Below, one piece after another: positions 45,404-54,577 of a stretch of DNA of 64,000 bases. The notes under the pieces are model-generated. The model saw nothing but the letters and a program-made list of their open reading frames with translations. It did no database searches and was not told the origin of the DNA. Position 1 is the stretch's first letter; every line of letters starts with the position of its first letter. The translations under genes were made by a program, and so were the position numbers. The DNA is taken from contig NZ_JAATVW010000020.1 of assembly GCF_011947225.1 (NCBI RefSeq), positions 21,146 to 85,145 on the forward strand, in the 5' to 3' direction. The DNA comes from Planosporangium flavigriseum. Lineage in GTDB: Bacteria > Actinomycetota > Actinomycetes > Mycobacteriales > Micromonosporaceae.

Positions 45404-46253
45404 CGGCGACGGCCTCCAAAGCGCCTGACCGCAGCCGTTCGTCACCGCGCACGCGCCAGTTCAGCTCGAGGTGGATGAAGACGGTACCGAGCCGCTCGGC
45501 CGTCAGCGCCTGGACGTTGCCGATACCTTCCAGGCGGCCGCGGCTGTCCTGCCAGGACTGGCAGGTGGCCAGCCCGATCCGGCGCAGCCGGTCGGTGACC
45601 CGCACCGCAGCGGGGGTCGCGGTCGTGGTGCCGGTCGAGATGACCGCGTCCAGGCCAGGGAGGCTGCGGTCCGCGAAGCCGTGCAGTTGGACCTGGGGCA
45701 GGCGCCGACCGGCAGCCCCGGCGGCCAGGGCGTTGAACAGCGACCGGTCGTTGTGCGCCACATCCGCCGCGCCGCCGGCCGCCCTCCGGTGCGCGCCGGC
45801 CATCAGCAGGACAGAGCCGGGTACGAGCCGGAAGAGCCGGGCGCCCATCCGCTCCGTACGAAGGTCGGAGTTGGGGTGCGGAACCTCGACAACCACGCGC
45901 GCCGGCATGGACAGGTCGACCAGGACGACCCCCCACGCTCCGCCAACATACATCGCGTACGGGCGGCCGGTGGCGGCGTCGATCTCTTCCCCCCGTGAGA
46001 AGCCGAGCCGGGTCAGGGCGGAAGGGGTGGACTGTGGCGCGACAGGATGGTTCGTGGCTGTGTGACCTGCGCCTGTGTGCGCCCTGGCGAGGTGGCCCCT
46101 AGCGAGGTGGCCCCTGGCGAGGTGGCCCCTGGCGATGTGGTCGATGGCGATCATCGCCAGCCGCCGCTCGGCCGGCCAGGGATCCCGGTACGGCGCAGCC
46201 GGGCGGAGCCGCGCCGCGAAGCCAGCGAAGCGCTCCTCCAGGTCAGCGACCAT
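45381..46253 (-). CDS. conserved-looking protein of unknown function
   Basis: 290 aa from ATG 46253; TAGGCT lies 7 nt upstream with no ribosome site. The central part has conserved-looking motifs (VVVEVPHPNSDLRTERMG, LLMAGAHRRA, AHNDRSLFNALA, VFIHLELNWRVRGDERL) with paired His/Glu that could bind metal, as in N-formylglutamate-amidohydrolase-like folds. That link is speculative. Near the N-terminus a 15-bp repeat (46087-46131) gives HLARG units. No signal peptide. Confidence 0.65.
   Translation of the reverse strand: MVADLEERFAGFAARLRPAAPYRDPWPAERRLAMIAIDHIARGHLARGHLARGHLARAHTGAGHTATNHPVAPQSTPSALTRLGFSRGEEIDAATGRPYAMYVGGAWGVVLVDLSMPARVVVEVPHPNSDLRTERMGARLFRLVPGSVLLMAGAHRRAAGGAADVAHNDRSLFNALAAGAAGRRLPQVQLHGFADRSLPGLDAVISTGTTTATPAAVRVTDRLRRIGLATCQSWQDSRGRLEGIGNVQALTAERLGTVFIHLELNWRVRGDERLRSGALEAVAAADIAAG
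46087..46131. repeat. 15-bp in-frame repeat, 3+ copies
   Basis: GCGAGGTGGCCCCT(A/G) at 46087, 46102 and 46117, with a partial fourth; on the minus strand it encodes ARGHL units. Confidence 0.85.
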
Positions 46254-46260
46254 TGGCGAA

Positions 46261-46266
46261 AGCCTA
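46261..46266 (-). promoter_or_regulatory. -10 box TAGGCT before gene 45381-46253
   Basis: TAGGCT, seven bases, then ATG 46253. Confidence 0.5.
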
Positions 46267-46349
46267 CGCCGGGCGGGAAGCCGAACGCGGGCGTGGGTTC
46301 GACGGTATGGGTTCGCTGGCTCCCCGACCAACGGAGAGCTGCTGAATGA

Positions 46350-47936
46350 TCAGTTGCTGACGGGTGGGTCTGCGGGGGGAGCGGACGGAGCGGCGCTCGG
46401 CGACTCCGTCGGGACGGCGGTCGGGCCGGGCGCGGGCGGCGGCACAGGGGCGGCGGTCGGCGTCGGGACGGCGGTCGCGGCCGGCGCAGCTGGCGACGGG
46501 GTGGGCCGGCTGGTGGTGGGAGTGGGCGCCGGCGCGGAGACCGCGGTGCTGGCCCGTACGGGAACCGCTGGCCGGGCCGCAGTCTGGCTGGACGGCGTGG
46601 GCGTGGTGGTGGACGGGTTCGCCACGGGGGCCATGGGAGCACCCGTCTGCTCCGCCCTGTCGGCCGGACTGGTGCCGGCAGGCCGGGACAGGCCGACCAG
46701 GCCGCCGAACGCGGCGAGCCCGAGCACGACAGCCGCCGCGACACCGGCCACGCCGAGTACGGCGGCCAGGCGTGGACCCCGGCGAAGTCGGCTCGGCGGC
46801 TGGGTGAGAAGTGCGGGCAGGTCCGGCGTGGTGGGCGGGTCGAGTTCCGCGGGTTGAACGGTGGAGGCGGCCACCGCAGGCCCTAGCGTCGCAGTGCCTT
46901 GAGCCGCAGACCGTTGAGCCGCAGACCCTTGAGCCGCAGACCCTTGAGCCGCAGACCGTTGAGCCGCAGACCCTTGAGCCGCGGCGACTCCGGCCGCAGC
47001 CGACGCAGCCGTCACTGAGCGAGCCGCGGCCGGCCCGGTCCTGGGTGCACCGGTCCTGGCTGATGGAACCACGGCCCACTGAATCGCGCCTGACCGAATC
47101 GCGTTCGGATTGGCCGTCACGGCGCGGGCGGTGGCGGCGAACGCGGCGGCGGTGGGGTACCGGTCGGCCGGGTTCTTGGCCAGCGTGCGGGCGACCAGCA
47201 TCTGTACCCGGGGCGGTATGTCGCCCGGCAACGGTGGCGGTGGGTCGGACACATGCTGGAGGGCGATCTCCAGCGGGGTCTCACCGTTGAACGGTGGATG
47301 GCCGGCCAGGCAGTGGAAGGCCACGGCCCCGAGCGCGTAAATGTCGGTGGCGGGGGAGACCGGGTGGCCCGAGGCCTGCTCGGGTGCCATGTACATGGCG
47401 GTGCCGAGAATAGCGTTGGCCGTGGTGATCTGCGTCACGGCCGGTGAACGCGCGACTCCGAAGTCGACGAGCTTCACCGCCCCGTCCGGCTGGACCAGCA
47501 AGTTTCCCGGCTTGACGTCTCGGTGGATGATTCCGTGCATGTGGGCGGCGTGCAGCGCGTCGGCGGCCTGTGCCACTACGGACATGGTCTCGGCGACCGA
47601 CAGCCGCCCCGAGTCGACGATCCGCCGGGACAGCGGATCGCCGTCCACGTACGCCATCACCAGGTACGCGATGTTACCGCCCGTGTTCAGGGCGCTACGG
47701 CCGTAGTCGTAGACGTTGACGACGTTCGGGTGGGTCAGGGCGGCCATCATCCGGGCCTCTGAGCGGAACCTGGTGTCGAAATCCGGATCTTTCACCAGAG
47801 CCGGGCGCAACACCTTGACCGCGACAGTTCGGGTGAGCGAGACGTCGGTGGCCCGCCAGACCTCGCCCATACCGCCGTCAGCAATGGGCTCATCTAAGCG
47901 GTAGCGGCCCCCGAGCACGTCCCCTGCACACAACAC
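46350..47936 (-). CDS. transmembrane Ser/Thr protein kinase
   Basis: 528 aa from GTG 47936. Kinase domain (about 8-270) with the Gly-rich loop ADGGMGEVW, Lys in VAVKVL, HRDVKPGN, DFGVAR and MAPEQ. A juxtamembrane linker carries a 15-bp repeat (AAQGS/AAQRS), then one membrane helix (AAVLGVAGVAAAVVLGLAAF) and an extracellular Pro/Thr/Ala tail without PASTA domains. The N-terminal kinase is cytoplasmic and the external part is probably a low-complexity spacer. A TACAGA hexamer ends 6 nt before the GTG. Confidence 0.9.
   Translation of the reverse strand: MLCAGDVLGGRYRLDEPIADGGMGEVWRATDVSLTRTVAVKVLRPALVKDPDFDTRFRSEARMMAALTHPNVVNVYDYGRSALNTGGNIAYLVMAYVDGDPLSRRIVDSGRLSVAETMSVVAQAADALHAAHMHGIIHRDVKPGNLLVQPDGAVKLVDFGVARSPAVTQITTANAILGTAMYMAPEQASGHPVSPATDIYALGAVAFHCLAGHPPFNGETPLEIALQHVSDPPPPLPGDIPPRVQMLVARTLAKNPADRYPTAAAFAATARAVTANPNAIRSGAIQWAVVPSARTGAPRTGPAAARSVTAASAAAGVAAAQGSAAQRSAAQGSAAQGSAAQRSAAQGTATLGPAVAASTVQPAELDPPTTPDLPALLTQPPSRLRRGPRLAAVLGVAGVAAAVVLGLAAFGGLVGLSRPAGTSPADRAEQTGAPMAPVANPSTTTPTPSSQTAARPAVPVRASTAVSAPAPTPTTSRPTPSPAAPAATAVPTPTAAPVPPPAPGPTAVPTESPSAAPSAPPADPPVSN
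46899..46988. repeat. 15-bp in-frame repeat in the kinase linker
   Basis: Five full copies of TTGAGCCGCAGACC(C/G) plus a partial sixth, encoding AAQGS/AAQRS units between the kinase domain and the membrane helix. Confidence 0.9.
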
Positions 47937-48241
47937 ACGCCATCTGTACCCAGTCGTACAGGCAACTATGCACAAACTTGGACGTGCTGAAGATCACTCG
48001 GCCCGCTGTGGAGCACCGAGCGGGCCGGTGCTCCGCAGCGGCCCGCAGCCTTAACCAGGCGCGGTCCTAACCAGGTGTAGCCGTAGCCCAGTCGGGTAGC
48101 GGGCCCCCGTTCGGGAAGGGGCGTCAGTTCGGTGGCGCTCCAGCTCGGCAGTGCTGTCGGTAGTGCTGTCGGTAGTGCTGTCGGTAGTGCTGTCGGTAGT
48201 GCTTCAGCCCCGCAATGTATCCGCTCGGTTAGGAGCCGAAC
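47937..48241. other. 305-bp divergent spacer without a convincing gene
   Basis: It holds a hairpin (48003-48017 with 48027-48041, 15 bp with one wobble) and a 12-bp tandem array, TCGGTAGTGCTG x5, at 48145-48204. A minus-strand frame across it (ALPT repeats, then RLGYGYTW) has no good start and is probably not coding. The promoters of the kinase and of gene 48242 must lie here. Confidence 0.7.
48145..48204. repeat. 12-bp tandem repeat, 5 copies
   Basis: TCGGTAGTGCTG at 48145, 48157, 48169, 48181 and 48193, first and last with one change. It ends 38 bp before the next gene. Confidence 0.9.
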
Positions 48242-48808
48242 ATGGTCGAACGCGACCCGATTCTGAAAGCGATGTACGACACCGGCCTCGCCGCGTGGTT
48301 CGGCGGCTCGCTGATGGGGGTGGTGGGCCTCAACGGCGCGGCCGCGGAGGCCAGGGATCCACGCGAACGGCTGCGTATCTCCTCCATCGGCTGGGACCGG
48401 TGGACCCCGCTCAACGCGGCGGCGATCGGAGCGCACCTGATCGGCGGGGTGGGCATGAGGATGTCGGAGCGCCGGCCCGGCGGCGATGAGGAAGGCCCTC
48501 CGATGAAGAACCTCAAGACCTGCCTCAGCATCGCCGCGCTGGCGGCGACCGGCTACAGCCGCTGGCTGGGAATAAGAATGGAGCGAGCTCGCGAGGCTCC
48601 GGTCGCGGGTGTTACCGAGCCGAGCGGCGAAGTTCCCGAAGACGTGCGTGAGGCACAGCAGAGGCAGCGGATCGTACAGTGGACGATCCCTGTCCTCACG
48701 GGCGCGCTCATCGTCGTGAGCTCCATAGCGACCGAACTGGAAAAGCCCCGCGGACCTGTCGGCACCGTCGGCACGCGGGCGGCCCGGGCGCTCATGCCGT
48801 TCGGCTAG
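48242..48808 (+). CDS. membrane protein of unknown function
   Basis: 188 aa from ATG 48242 with AGGAG 6 nt upstream. Hydrophobic segments near residues 14-35, 55-75, 90-110 and 145-165. The segment YDTGLAAWFGGSLMGVVGLNG looks conserved. No catalytic motif seen. Confidence 0.7.
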   Translation: MVERDPILKAMYDTGLAAWFGGSLMGVVGLNGAAAEARDPRERLRISSIGWDRWTPLNAAAIGAHLIGGVGMRMSERRPGGDEEGPPMKNLKTCLSIAALAATGYSRWLGIRMERAREAPVAGVTEPSGEVPEDVREAQQRQRIVQWTIPVLTGALIVVSSIATELEKPRGPVGTVGTRAARALMPFG

Positions 48809-49038
48809 CGCCTGCTGGAGGTGGCGGTCTCCGAGGCGGGCATTTCCCAGCTAGATATTTCGCAGGCGGATATTTTCCCAGGCAGAGTCATCTCCGCGTG
48901 GATGGCTGAGCCCGTTCCCGTACCCCTGGCGGGGGACGGCGGTGTTACGCCGTGCTCCGCTTCGCCGATAGGGCTGTTGTAGGGCGATGCGCATCGATTG
49001 CTCGATGCGCCGGGGCGCGGGCGAAGGGTAGAGCCGCC

Positions 49039-51081
49039 ATGACCAGAGCTGCCACGACCAGACCTGCCGCGGCCAGAATTACCGTAACGAGAACAGCCTC
49101 GAGTAAAGCCGCCGTAGCCAGGGCCTTCGTCCCGCTTGTGGTTGTCGGCCTCGTCGCGGCCGGTGCGGCACAACCGGCCGGCGCTGCGGTGTTTAGTTCC
49201 GTGGTGTCTAGTTCCGCGGTGCCTGACCCGTCGGTACTGTCGGCCAACTGCGCGCCCTACCCGGGCGGAACTACGGTCTGCTCGGCCCAGGTGCCCAGCT
49301 TTGACGGTTCACCGCTTGATGTGGACGTCACCTTGCCGATGGCCGGTACCGGCTCCCGGCACCCACTGATCGTACTGATGCACGGCTTCGGTAACAACAA
49401 GCACGAGTGGCAGTCCACCTCGGACGAGGCCGACGTGGCCGACAAGTACCACTGGAACAGTCACTGGTTCGCGAAGCACGGCTACTACGTGCTCACGTAC
49501 ACCGCCCGCGGTTTCAAAGACAACGGCCCGACCGCAAGTTACCAGCCGGCAACGCCGGCCGGAACGGCGCCGAACTGCCTGCCCCCGGGCGGTTCGGCGT
49601 GCCTGCCGTCCGGCACGATCCGGGTCAAGAACAAGGACGTCGAGATCCGCGACACCCAATGGCTCGCGGCGCTCACCGCCCGGGCATTTACCGACATCAA
49701 CCGCGACCAGGTCGCCGTCAGCGGTGGTTCGTACGGCGGTGGGGAGAGCTGGCTGCAGGCCGCTGAGCAGGCCGCCCGTCCGTACTGGGCCGACTTCCCA
49801 GAGCTGCCGCGACTGCGCCTGCAGGTCGCGGTACCAAAGTACCCGTGGACCGACCTGGCGTACTCGCTCCTTCCCAACGGGCACGGGCCCGATCTCTACT
49901 CCTCTTCCCAGGGCGCGCCGGACACCCTCGGCGTGGGCAACCCGATCGGGGTCGCCAAGACCAGTTACATCAACGGCCTGTACGCGCTCGGCACCACCAA
50001 CGGCGTCTTCGACGAAGGCTCCCCCGGGCCGCAGACGAACGGCCCCGAGCCGTACACCGCCTGGCTGAACCGGATGGCCGCGGGGGAGCCGTACAGCGCC
50101 CCCGGCCGCGTCGACGATCCCGTCGTCGGGCAGCTTCGCACCAGCTTCAGCGGCTGGCACTCCGCGTACTATCAGCCCGGCTGGCGTATCGGAAAGGCCG
50201 CGGGCCGGGAGCCGGCCGTGTACTCCATCTCCGGCTGGACCGACGACCTGTTCCCGGCGGTCGAGTCGTTCCGGATGTACAACTACCTCAAGTCGCTCGA
50301 CCCGCGCTGGCCGGTGGCGGTCGCCGTCGGCGACCTGGGGCACTCGAGGGCGCAGAACCCGCCGGCCGTCTGGCAGGCGGTCAACGCGCAGGCGTGGAGG
50401 TTCCTGCAGGACCACATTACCGGCAGTCATCCACAATGGACGTCTGTCACGAGCTTCCCCACCGTGTGCGGCGGTAATCCAACCACTGCCGGCCAGATCT
50501 TCGCGCCGACCCCGGAGAGCCTCGCCCGTGGCCGGTTGACCGTCGACTACAACGGCACGGCAGTACTGGCCCCTACCGCCGGTGCGAGTGACCCGAACGG
50601 CCCCGCCGCCGACGCGGTGGCCGGCGTTAACCCCGTTCCCGGCGGGGACGGCTGCCGCACCTCGCCGGGTCCGGTCCCGCCTGATGGGTACTCCGCGGTC
50701 TCGGCGCCACTGCCCGCCGCGCAGACCTTCGTCGGTATCGGATACGCCCAGGCCGAGTACACGGCCGTGCCACCGCTGTCCACCGCCGTGCTCGCCGCGC
50801 GTGTGTGGGACGTCAAGCCAGACGGCACCGCCGTACTGGTCAGCAGAGGCGTGTACCGGTTCGACTTCAACGGATACGACGCGACCACGGGCACGGTACG
50901 GGTGCCGCTGTACGGCAACCACTGGGCGTTCCCGCAAGGTGACCGGATCCGGCTGGACCTGGTCCAGGTGGACCAGCCGACCTTCCGGGCACCGAACCCG
51001 GGTGTGACCAGCCCGCTGGAGCTTTCCGGCACCCGGCTGGTGCTGCCGGTACGCGAGACCGGCGAGACCACGGTTCGGTAG
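49039..51081 (+). CDS. secreted CocE/NonD or X-Pro dipeptidyl-peptidase-like hydrolase (S15)
   Basis: 680 aa from ATG 49039; GAAGGG is upstream. A long signal peptide (to about Ala45) and then an alpha/beta hydrolase: oxyanion region LMHGFGNNKHEW, nucleophile Ser in SGGSYGGGE, Asp in SGWTDDLFP, His in LGHSRAQ. The C-terminal ~200 residues form the jelly-roll typical of S15/CocE. It acts outside the cell on acyl or Xaa-Pro substrates; the exact one is unknown. Confidence 0.85.
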   Translation: MTRAATTRPAAARITVTRTASSKAAVARAFVPLVVVGLVAAGAAQPAGAAVFSSVVSSSAVPDPSVLSANCAPYPGGTTVCSAQVPSFDGSPLDVDVTLPMAGTGSRHPLIVLMHGFGNNKHEWQSTSDEADVADKYHWNSHWFAKHGYYVLTYTARGFKDNGPTASYQPATPAGTAPNCLPPGGSACLPSGTIRVKNKDVEIRDTQWLAALTARAFTDINRDQVAVSGGSYGGGESWLQAAEQAARPYWADFPELPRLRLQVAVPKYPWTDLAYSLLPNGHGPDLYSSSQGAPDTLGVGNPIGVAKTSYINGLYALGTTNGVFDEGSPGPQTNGPEPYTAWLNRMAAGEPYSAPGRVDDPVVGQLRTSFSGWHSAYYQPGWRIGKAAGREPAVYSISGWTDDLFPAVESFRMYNYLKSLDPRWPVAVAVGDLGHSRAQNPPAVWQAVNAQAWRFLQDHITGSHPQWTSVTSFPTVCGGNPTTAGQIFAPTPESLARGRLTVDYNGTAVLAPTAGASDPNGPAADAVAGVNPVPGGDGCRTSPGPVPPDGYSAVSAPLPAAQTFVGIGYAQAEYTAVPPLSTAVLAARVWDVKPDGTAVLVSRGVYRFDFNGYDATTGTVRVPLYGNHWAFPQGDRIRLDLVQVDQPTFRAPNPGVTSPLELSGTRLVLPVRETGETTVR

Positions 51082-51123
51082 GGGCGGAAGAGACGCGTAC
51101 GAGTCCCGCAGGGCCCGCATCCC

Positions 51124-51987
51124 TCAGGACCCGGGCGGGCCGAACCACGGGTTGTCGACCCGGGAGAAGTGGTGGTCGGCGATGTGGTTGAGGATCCGCC
51201 TCGCGTCCCGGAATCTGTCGGCGACCTGCGACACGACGGCAAGTTGTGCGGTCGCTACCGGCGCCAGCTCGGATGCCAGGCGGTACCAGCGCTGGCCGAG
51301 ATGCTCCAGGAGCTGGATCGGCGGCGCCGTCAGCAGGCCGCTCTCGTCGTCCTGCGCCAGCCCGGTGGCCCGCAGTAGCCGCGCCGTGTCGAACGGCCCG
51401 AATGCGTACAGCTGGGCGTAGTCGGGAAACACCCCGGTCAGGAACAGCGAGACGTCCCCTAGCCGCCGGTACGCGCCAGGACGGTATGCGCGCGGTGTCT
51501 GCTCCGCGAGCTGGGCCAGCCGGAGCGGGTCGAGCTCGCTGTACCGCTGTGAGCGCCATCCTCGAGCCGTACGCGTCCAGTACCGGCCACTGGCCACGCG
51601 TACGAACGAAGCCAGCAGCTCGGCCAGGAACAGCCGGCGCATCGGATCGATCAGGAAATCCCGGAGCCGTGGGGCGTCGAACACCGGTACCCGCTGGCGG
51701 GGCGCGGAGCGCTCGGCCAGGAACGGGGCGACGGAGATCTCCCTCGCGGCCTGTTCGACCGCGACCAGGAACGTGAAGAACGGGGAGATCCCGATCAGGC
51801 CGGCCGGATCCGGCCCGTACACCCGGTCGAACAGCTCCGGGTGATCGAACAGATCCAGTACGGTCTCAGGCTGCCCGCGCAGCTCACCCGCGCGCTCGGT
51901 GTCCATGCCGATCCAGGCGGACAGGACCTCGAGGTCCGCGTCCGTGAGGTGCTCGAGATAGCCTCTGCCGGCACCCTCCCGGTCCAC
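51124..51987 (-). CDS. conserved-looking helical protein, unknown function
   Basis: 287 aa from GTG 51987. Mostly helical and soluble (HLTDADLEVLSAWIGMD, DHPELFDRVYGPDPAGLIGISPFFTFLVAV in parts, FGPFDTARLLRATGL). No known domain recognised. TAACGT lies exactly 6 nt before the start without a ribosome site, so it is probably leaderless. Converges with the S15-like gene. Confidence 0.7.
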   Translation of the reverse strand: MDREGAGRGYLEHLTDADLEVLSAWIGMDTERAGELRGQPETVLDLFDHPELFDRVYGPDPAGLIGISPFFTFLVAVEQAAREISVAPFLAERSAPRQRVPVFDAPRLRDFLIDPMRRLFLAELLASFVRVASGRYWTRTARGWRSQRYSELDPLRLAQLAEQTPRAYRPGAYRRLGDVSLFLTGVFPDYAQLYAFGPFDTARLLRATGLAQDDESGLLTAPPIQLLEHLGQRWYRLASELAPVATAQLAVVSQVADRFRDARRILNHIADHHFSRVDNPWFGPPGS

Positions 51988-51993
51988 GTTTCC

Positions 51994-51999
51994 ACGTTA
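51994..51999 (-). promoter_or_regulatory. -10 box TAACGT before gene 51124-51987
   Basis: TAACGT, six bases, then GTG 51987. Confidence 0.55.
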
Positions 52000-52045
52000 T
52001 GCCCGGCCGTACTCTGGCTCATCAGTGCCCTGGCTCCCGGGCTCG

Positions 52046-52097
52046 CTGCCGTTCTTCGCTGCCGCTCTTCTCTGCCGTTCTTCGCTGCCGCTCGCCT
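52046..52097. repeat. 26-bp direct repeat, 2 copies
   Basis: The segment beginning CTGCCGTTCTTCGCTGCCGC at 52046 recurs at 52072. Non-coding, in the divergent spacer before the LysE gene. Confidence 0.75.
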
Positions 52098-52274
52098 CTT
52101 CCGCCGTGGGACTGGTGGTGGGGGCGTCCCACGAGGGCGCCCCGCCATCGGGTGGGCGCCGAGCAAGCCTGTCCGTGTCGCCGATGCTGGTGATACACGA
52201 TCTTGGCTAGGTTCGTTCGGCTAGGTGGGCCGTGGCCAAAAACACCTGGTACGGCGGCCGGCAAGGAGATCAAG

Positions 52275-52940
52275 ATGGGGCACATGCTGGGCATTACCAA
52301 CATCTGGACGTACGTGATCGGGACCGTCGCGATCGTCCTGCTGCCGGGGCCGAACTCGATGTTCGTGCTGTCGGTGGCGGCCCGCCGGGGCGTGCGCGCC
52401 GGATATGCCGGCGCGTGCGGCGTGTTCATCGGCGATGCCGTACTGATGACGCTGTCTGCGGCCGGGGTCGCGTCGCTGCTGCGCGCCGAACCGGCGCTGT
52501 TCACGGTAGTCAAGTACGCCGGCGCCGCGTACCTGTGCTGGATAGGTATCGGGATGCTGCGCGGGGCGTGGCGCCGCTGGCGGCGTCCAGTCGAGCCGGC
52601 CGATGAGCCCGCGGCCAGCATACGGACGGCCGAGGAGCGCAGCCCATTTCGCCGCGCCCTGGTGATCAGCCTGCTCAATCCGAAGGCGACCCTGTTCTTC
52701 GTCTCGTTCTTCATCCAGTTCGTTCAGCCCGGGTACCCCCACGCCTGGCTGTCGTTCCTGGTTTTGGGTGCGATCGCCGAACTTGTGAGCGCGGCGTATC
52801 TGACTACGCTGATCTTCACCGGCAGTTACCTGGCCACCCAGTTTCGCCGCCGGCGGAAGTTGGCCACCGCGCTGACGACCGGTGTTGCGGCCGTCTTCGT
52901 CGGGTTCGCGGTCAAGCTGGCCACCGCTTCGCTCACATAG
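52275..52940 (+). CDS. LysE-family amino-acid exporter (LeuE-like)
   Basis: 221 aa from ATG 52275 with AAGGAG upstream. Five to six membrane segments, the family motif LLPGPNSMFVLSVAARRG near the N-terminus and LNPKATLFFVSFFIQF in the middle, closest to LeuE. Exports hydrophobic amino acids or similar compounds. No LysR-type regulator adjoins. Confidence 0.87.
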   Translation: MGHMLGITNIWTYVIGTVAIVLLPGPNSMFVLSVAARRGVRAGYAGACGVFIGDAVLMTLSAAGVASLLRAEPALFTVVKYAGAAYLCWIGIGMLRGAWRRWRRPVEPADEPAASIRTAEERSPFRRALVISLLNPKATLFFVSFFIQFVQPGYPHAWLSFLVLGAIAELVSAAYLTTLIFTGSYLATQFRRRRKLATALTTGVAAVFVGFAVKLATASLT

Positions 52941-53053
52941 ACGGTCACTTGGACGCGGGGAAGTCCAGGTCGTTAAGCACCTTCGGTGGGTCACACGTCG
53001 GCTGGGACGCGCGCATTGACTGGGCGGGGAGCGGCGATGGTTTCCGGGCGCCC

Positions 53054-54337
53054 TCACTGGCGTCGGTGGTAGCGGTTGCGTTGGGGCTTTTGCTCGGGGT
53101 CGATGTAGGTGGGTGGGGTGAATTCGGGGAGTCCGTCGCCGGGGTTGATGCGGACCTGCCACGGGCTGTGGTGGACCTGCCGGTGGTGGTAGCCGCAGAG
53201 CAGGACGGCGTTGTCGAGGCTGGTGGTTCCGCCGTCTGTCCAGTGCACGATGTGGTGGCCGTCGGTCCAGCGGGGTGGGCGGTCGCAGCCGGGGAACGCG
53301 CAGCCGCGGTCGCGTAGGACGAGGGCGCGGCGCAGGGGTCCTTTGATCAGGCGTTGTTCGCGGCCGACGTCGAGGACCTGGCCGGCGCTGCCGAGTACGG
53401 CGGGGAGCAGGGCGGCGTCGCAGGCCAGCCGGCGGGCGGCGGTCGCCGGCAGCGACGAGCCGTCGTCGAGGGTCGCGGTCCCGACCTGCTGGCGCAGCGT
53501 GTCGATGCCGACGGTGACCACGACCTGGGGGCGGTCGCCGCCGTTGGCGGGCAGCTCGCCGCAGGCCAGCGCGATCCGGCATACCTCGACGAGGGCGTCG
53601 ACGCGTCGCTGGCCGGGGGTGCGCACGTCGGGCTCGCCGGCTGACGGTCGGGGCGCGGACAGCGGGTCGATCGCGGCGCGGAGTTGGGCGGCGGATTCGC
53701 GGTCGAGCCAGCCGGAAAGCCGGACTCGGTTGTCGCCGGGCACCTCACTCAGGCGCAGGTCGCGGCCGTGGAAGGCGCGTTCCTCGGCGCGCTCCATCGC
53801 CTGCCGGGCCCGCGCCTCGGCCTCGTCGGGGGCGACGACCTCGAGGATCCGGGTGCCCAGGGTCTTCAACTGCTGCGGGCCGAACGTGGCCGCGTCGTCG
53901 ACCAGGCGCTTCTCCGCGGCCGCGCGGTGCTCGGCCGGCAGGACCGCGACGGCCTTGGCGATCTCGTCGGCCTGCTCGACGTTGATGTCACCGTCGGCCA
54001 GGGCGTCGGCGGTGACCGGCAGGTCACGCTCGAGCGCGGCGGCCAACCGCACCAGCCGGAGCGCGGTCTCCTTCTTGACCCGGTAGCGATCCCGCAGCCA
54101 CGCGGCCGTGTTCGGCGCGCCCTGCCCGGCCGCGACCGCCCGACCATCGACTTCCCGGACCACTCGCAGCGAAAGCTCGATCACGCCCTGAAGGTGCGCC
54201 TGCAGGCCGTCGAGGAAGTCCACCAGACCGGCCTCTGCCAAGGCGTACACCGGCACCGCCCGACCCTCCTCGAGCCCGCGATCCAGCGACGCCAACGCAC
54301 CGTCCACGAACGACAAACTACCGACGCGGTACGACAC
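53054..54337 (-). CDS. HNH endonuclease with DUF222 (13E12-like)
   Basis: 427 aa from GTG 54337. N-terminal DUF222 (LQAHLQGVIELSLRVVREVDGR, RYRVKKETALRLVRLAAAL in parts) and a C-terminal HNH nuclease: CAFPGCDRPPRWTDGHHIVHW, then LDNAVLLCGYHHRQVH. Zinc Cys and catalytic His are intact. In mycobacteria several members belong to the SOS response; here an SOS-box-like palindrome sits 7-22 nt before the start. Its biological target is unknown. Confidence 0.9.
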   Translation of the reverse strand: MSYRVGSLSFVDGALASLDRGLEEGRAVPVYALAEAGLVDFLDGLQAHLQGVIELSLRVVREVDGRAVAAGQGAPNTAAWLRDRYRVKKETALRLVRLAAALERDLPVTADALADGDINVEQADEIAKAVAVLPAEHRAAAEKRLVDDAATFGPQQLKTLGTRILEVVAPDEAEARARQAMERAEERAFHGRDLRLSEVPGDNRVRLSGWLDRESAAQLRAAIDPLSAPRPSAGEPDVRTPGQRRVDALVEVCRIALACGELPANGGDRPQVVVTVGIDTLRQQVGTATLDDGSSLPATAARRLACDAALLPAVLGSAGQVLDVGREQRLIKGPLRRALVLRDRGCAFPGCDRPPRWTDGHHIVHWTDGGTTSLDNAVLLCGYHHRQVHHSPWQVRINPGDGLPEFTPPTYIDPEQKPQRNRYHRRQ

Positions 54338-54343
54338 TTCGAT

Positions 54344-54359
54344 TCGAACGTTTGTCCTA
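54344..54359. promoter_or_regulatory. SOS-box-like site (LexA) before the HNH gene
   Basis: TCGAACGTTTGTCCTA matches 10 of 12 fixed bases of the actinobacterial LexA site TCGAAC-N4-GTTCGA, and its core GAAC-N4-GTCC differs by one base from GAAC-N4-GTTC. Confidence 0.5.
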
Positions 54360-54400
54360 TCTTGCTGAGGGCGTATATCGGTGCGCCCGATGCGCAGATC

Positions 54401-54577
54401 ATGTACGGGTGTCGTCATGAGCGGGCGGCACGAACGGCAGTCGTTCGCCGACATGGTGTCCCCGAGGACGGCTCACCCAGTCGCGCCTTGGACCTCGTTC
54501 TCATCGGACGTCCGCTCTACGAGGTCGCCGCGGCCCTCGTCTTCGTCGACGGGGACCTGGTGCACGAGCGCGCCTGA
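54401..54577 (+). other. possible short coding remnant between HNH and galT
   Basis: The frame ending at 54577 finishes with LVLIGRPLYEVAAALVFVDG, which has good third-position GC. The first half has better coding character in the frame starting ATG 54418 (MSGRHERQSFADMVSPR). This looks like a frame-shifted fragment, not an intact gene. No homologue recognised. Confidence 0.3.

Noticed and set aside
47966..48241. Minus-strand frame with ALPT repeats
   Set aside because: Depends on the 12-bp DNA array, lacks a supported start and overlaps the divergent promoters.
48809..49038. Pentapeptide-like plus-strand frame (ISQLDISQADIF)
   Set aside because: Only a few units, no start with ribosome site; probably another chance or decayed repeat.
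54401..54577. Intact small gene between HNH and galT
   Set aside because: Coding character switches frame midway and no ribosome site is present, so only a remnant is listed.
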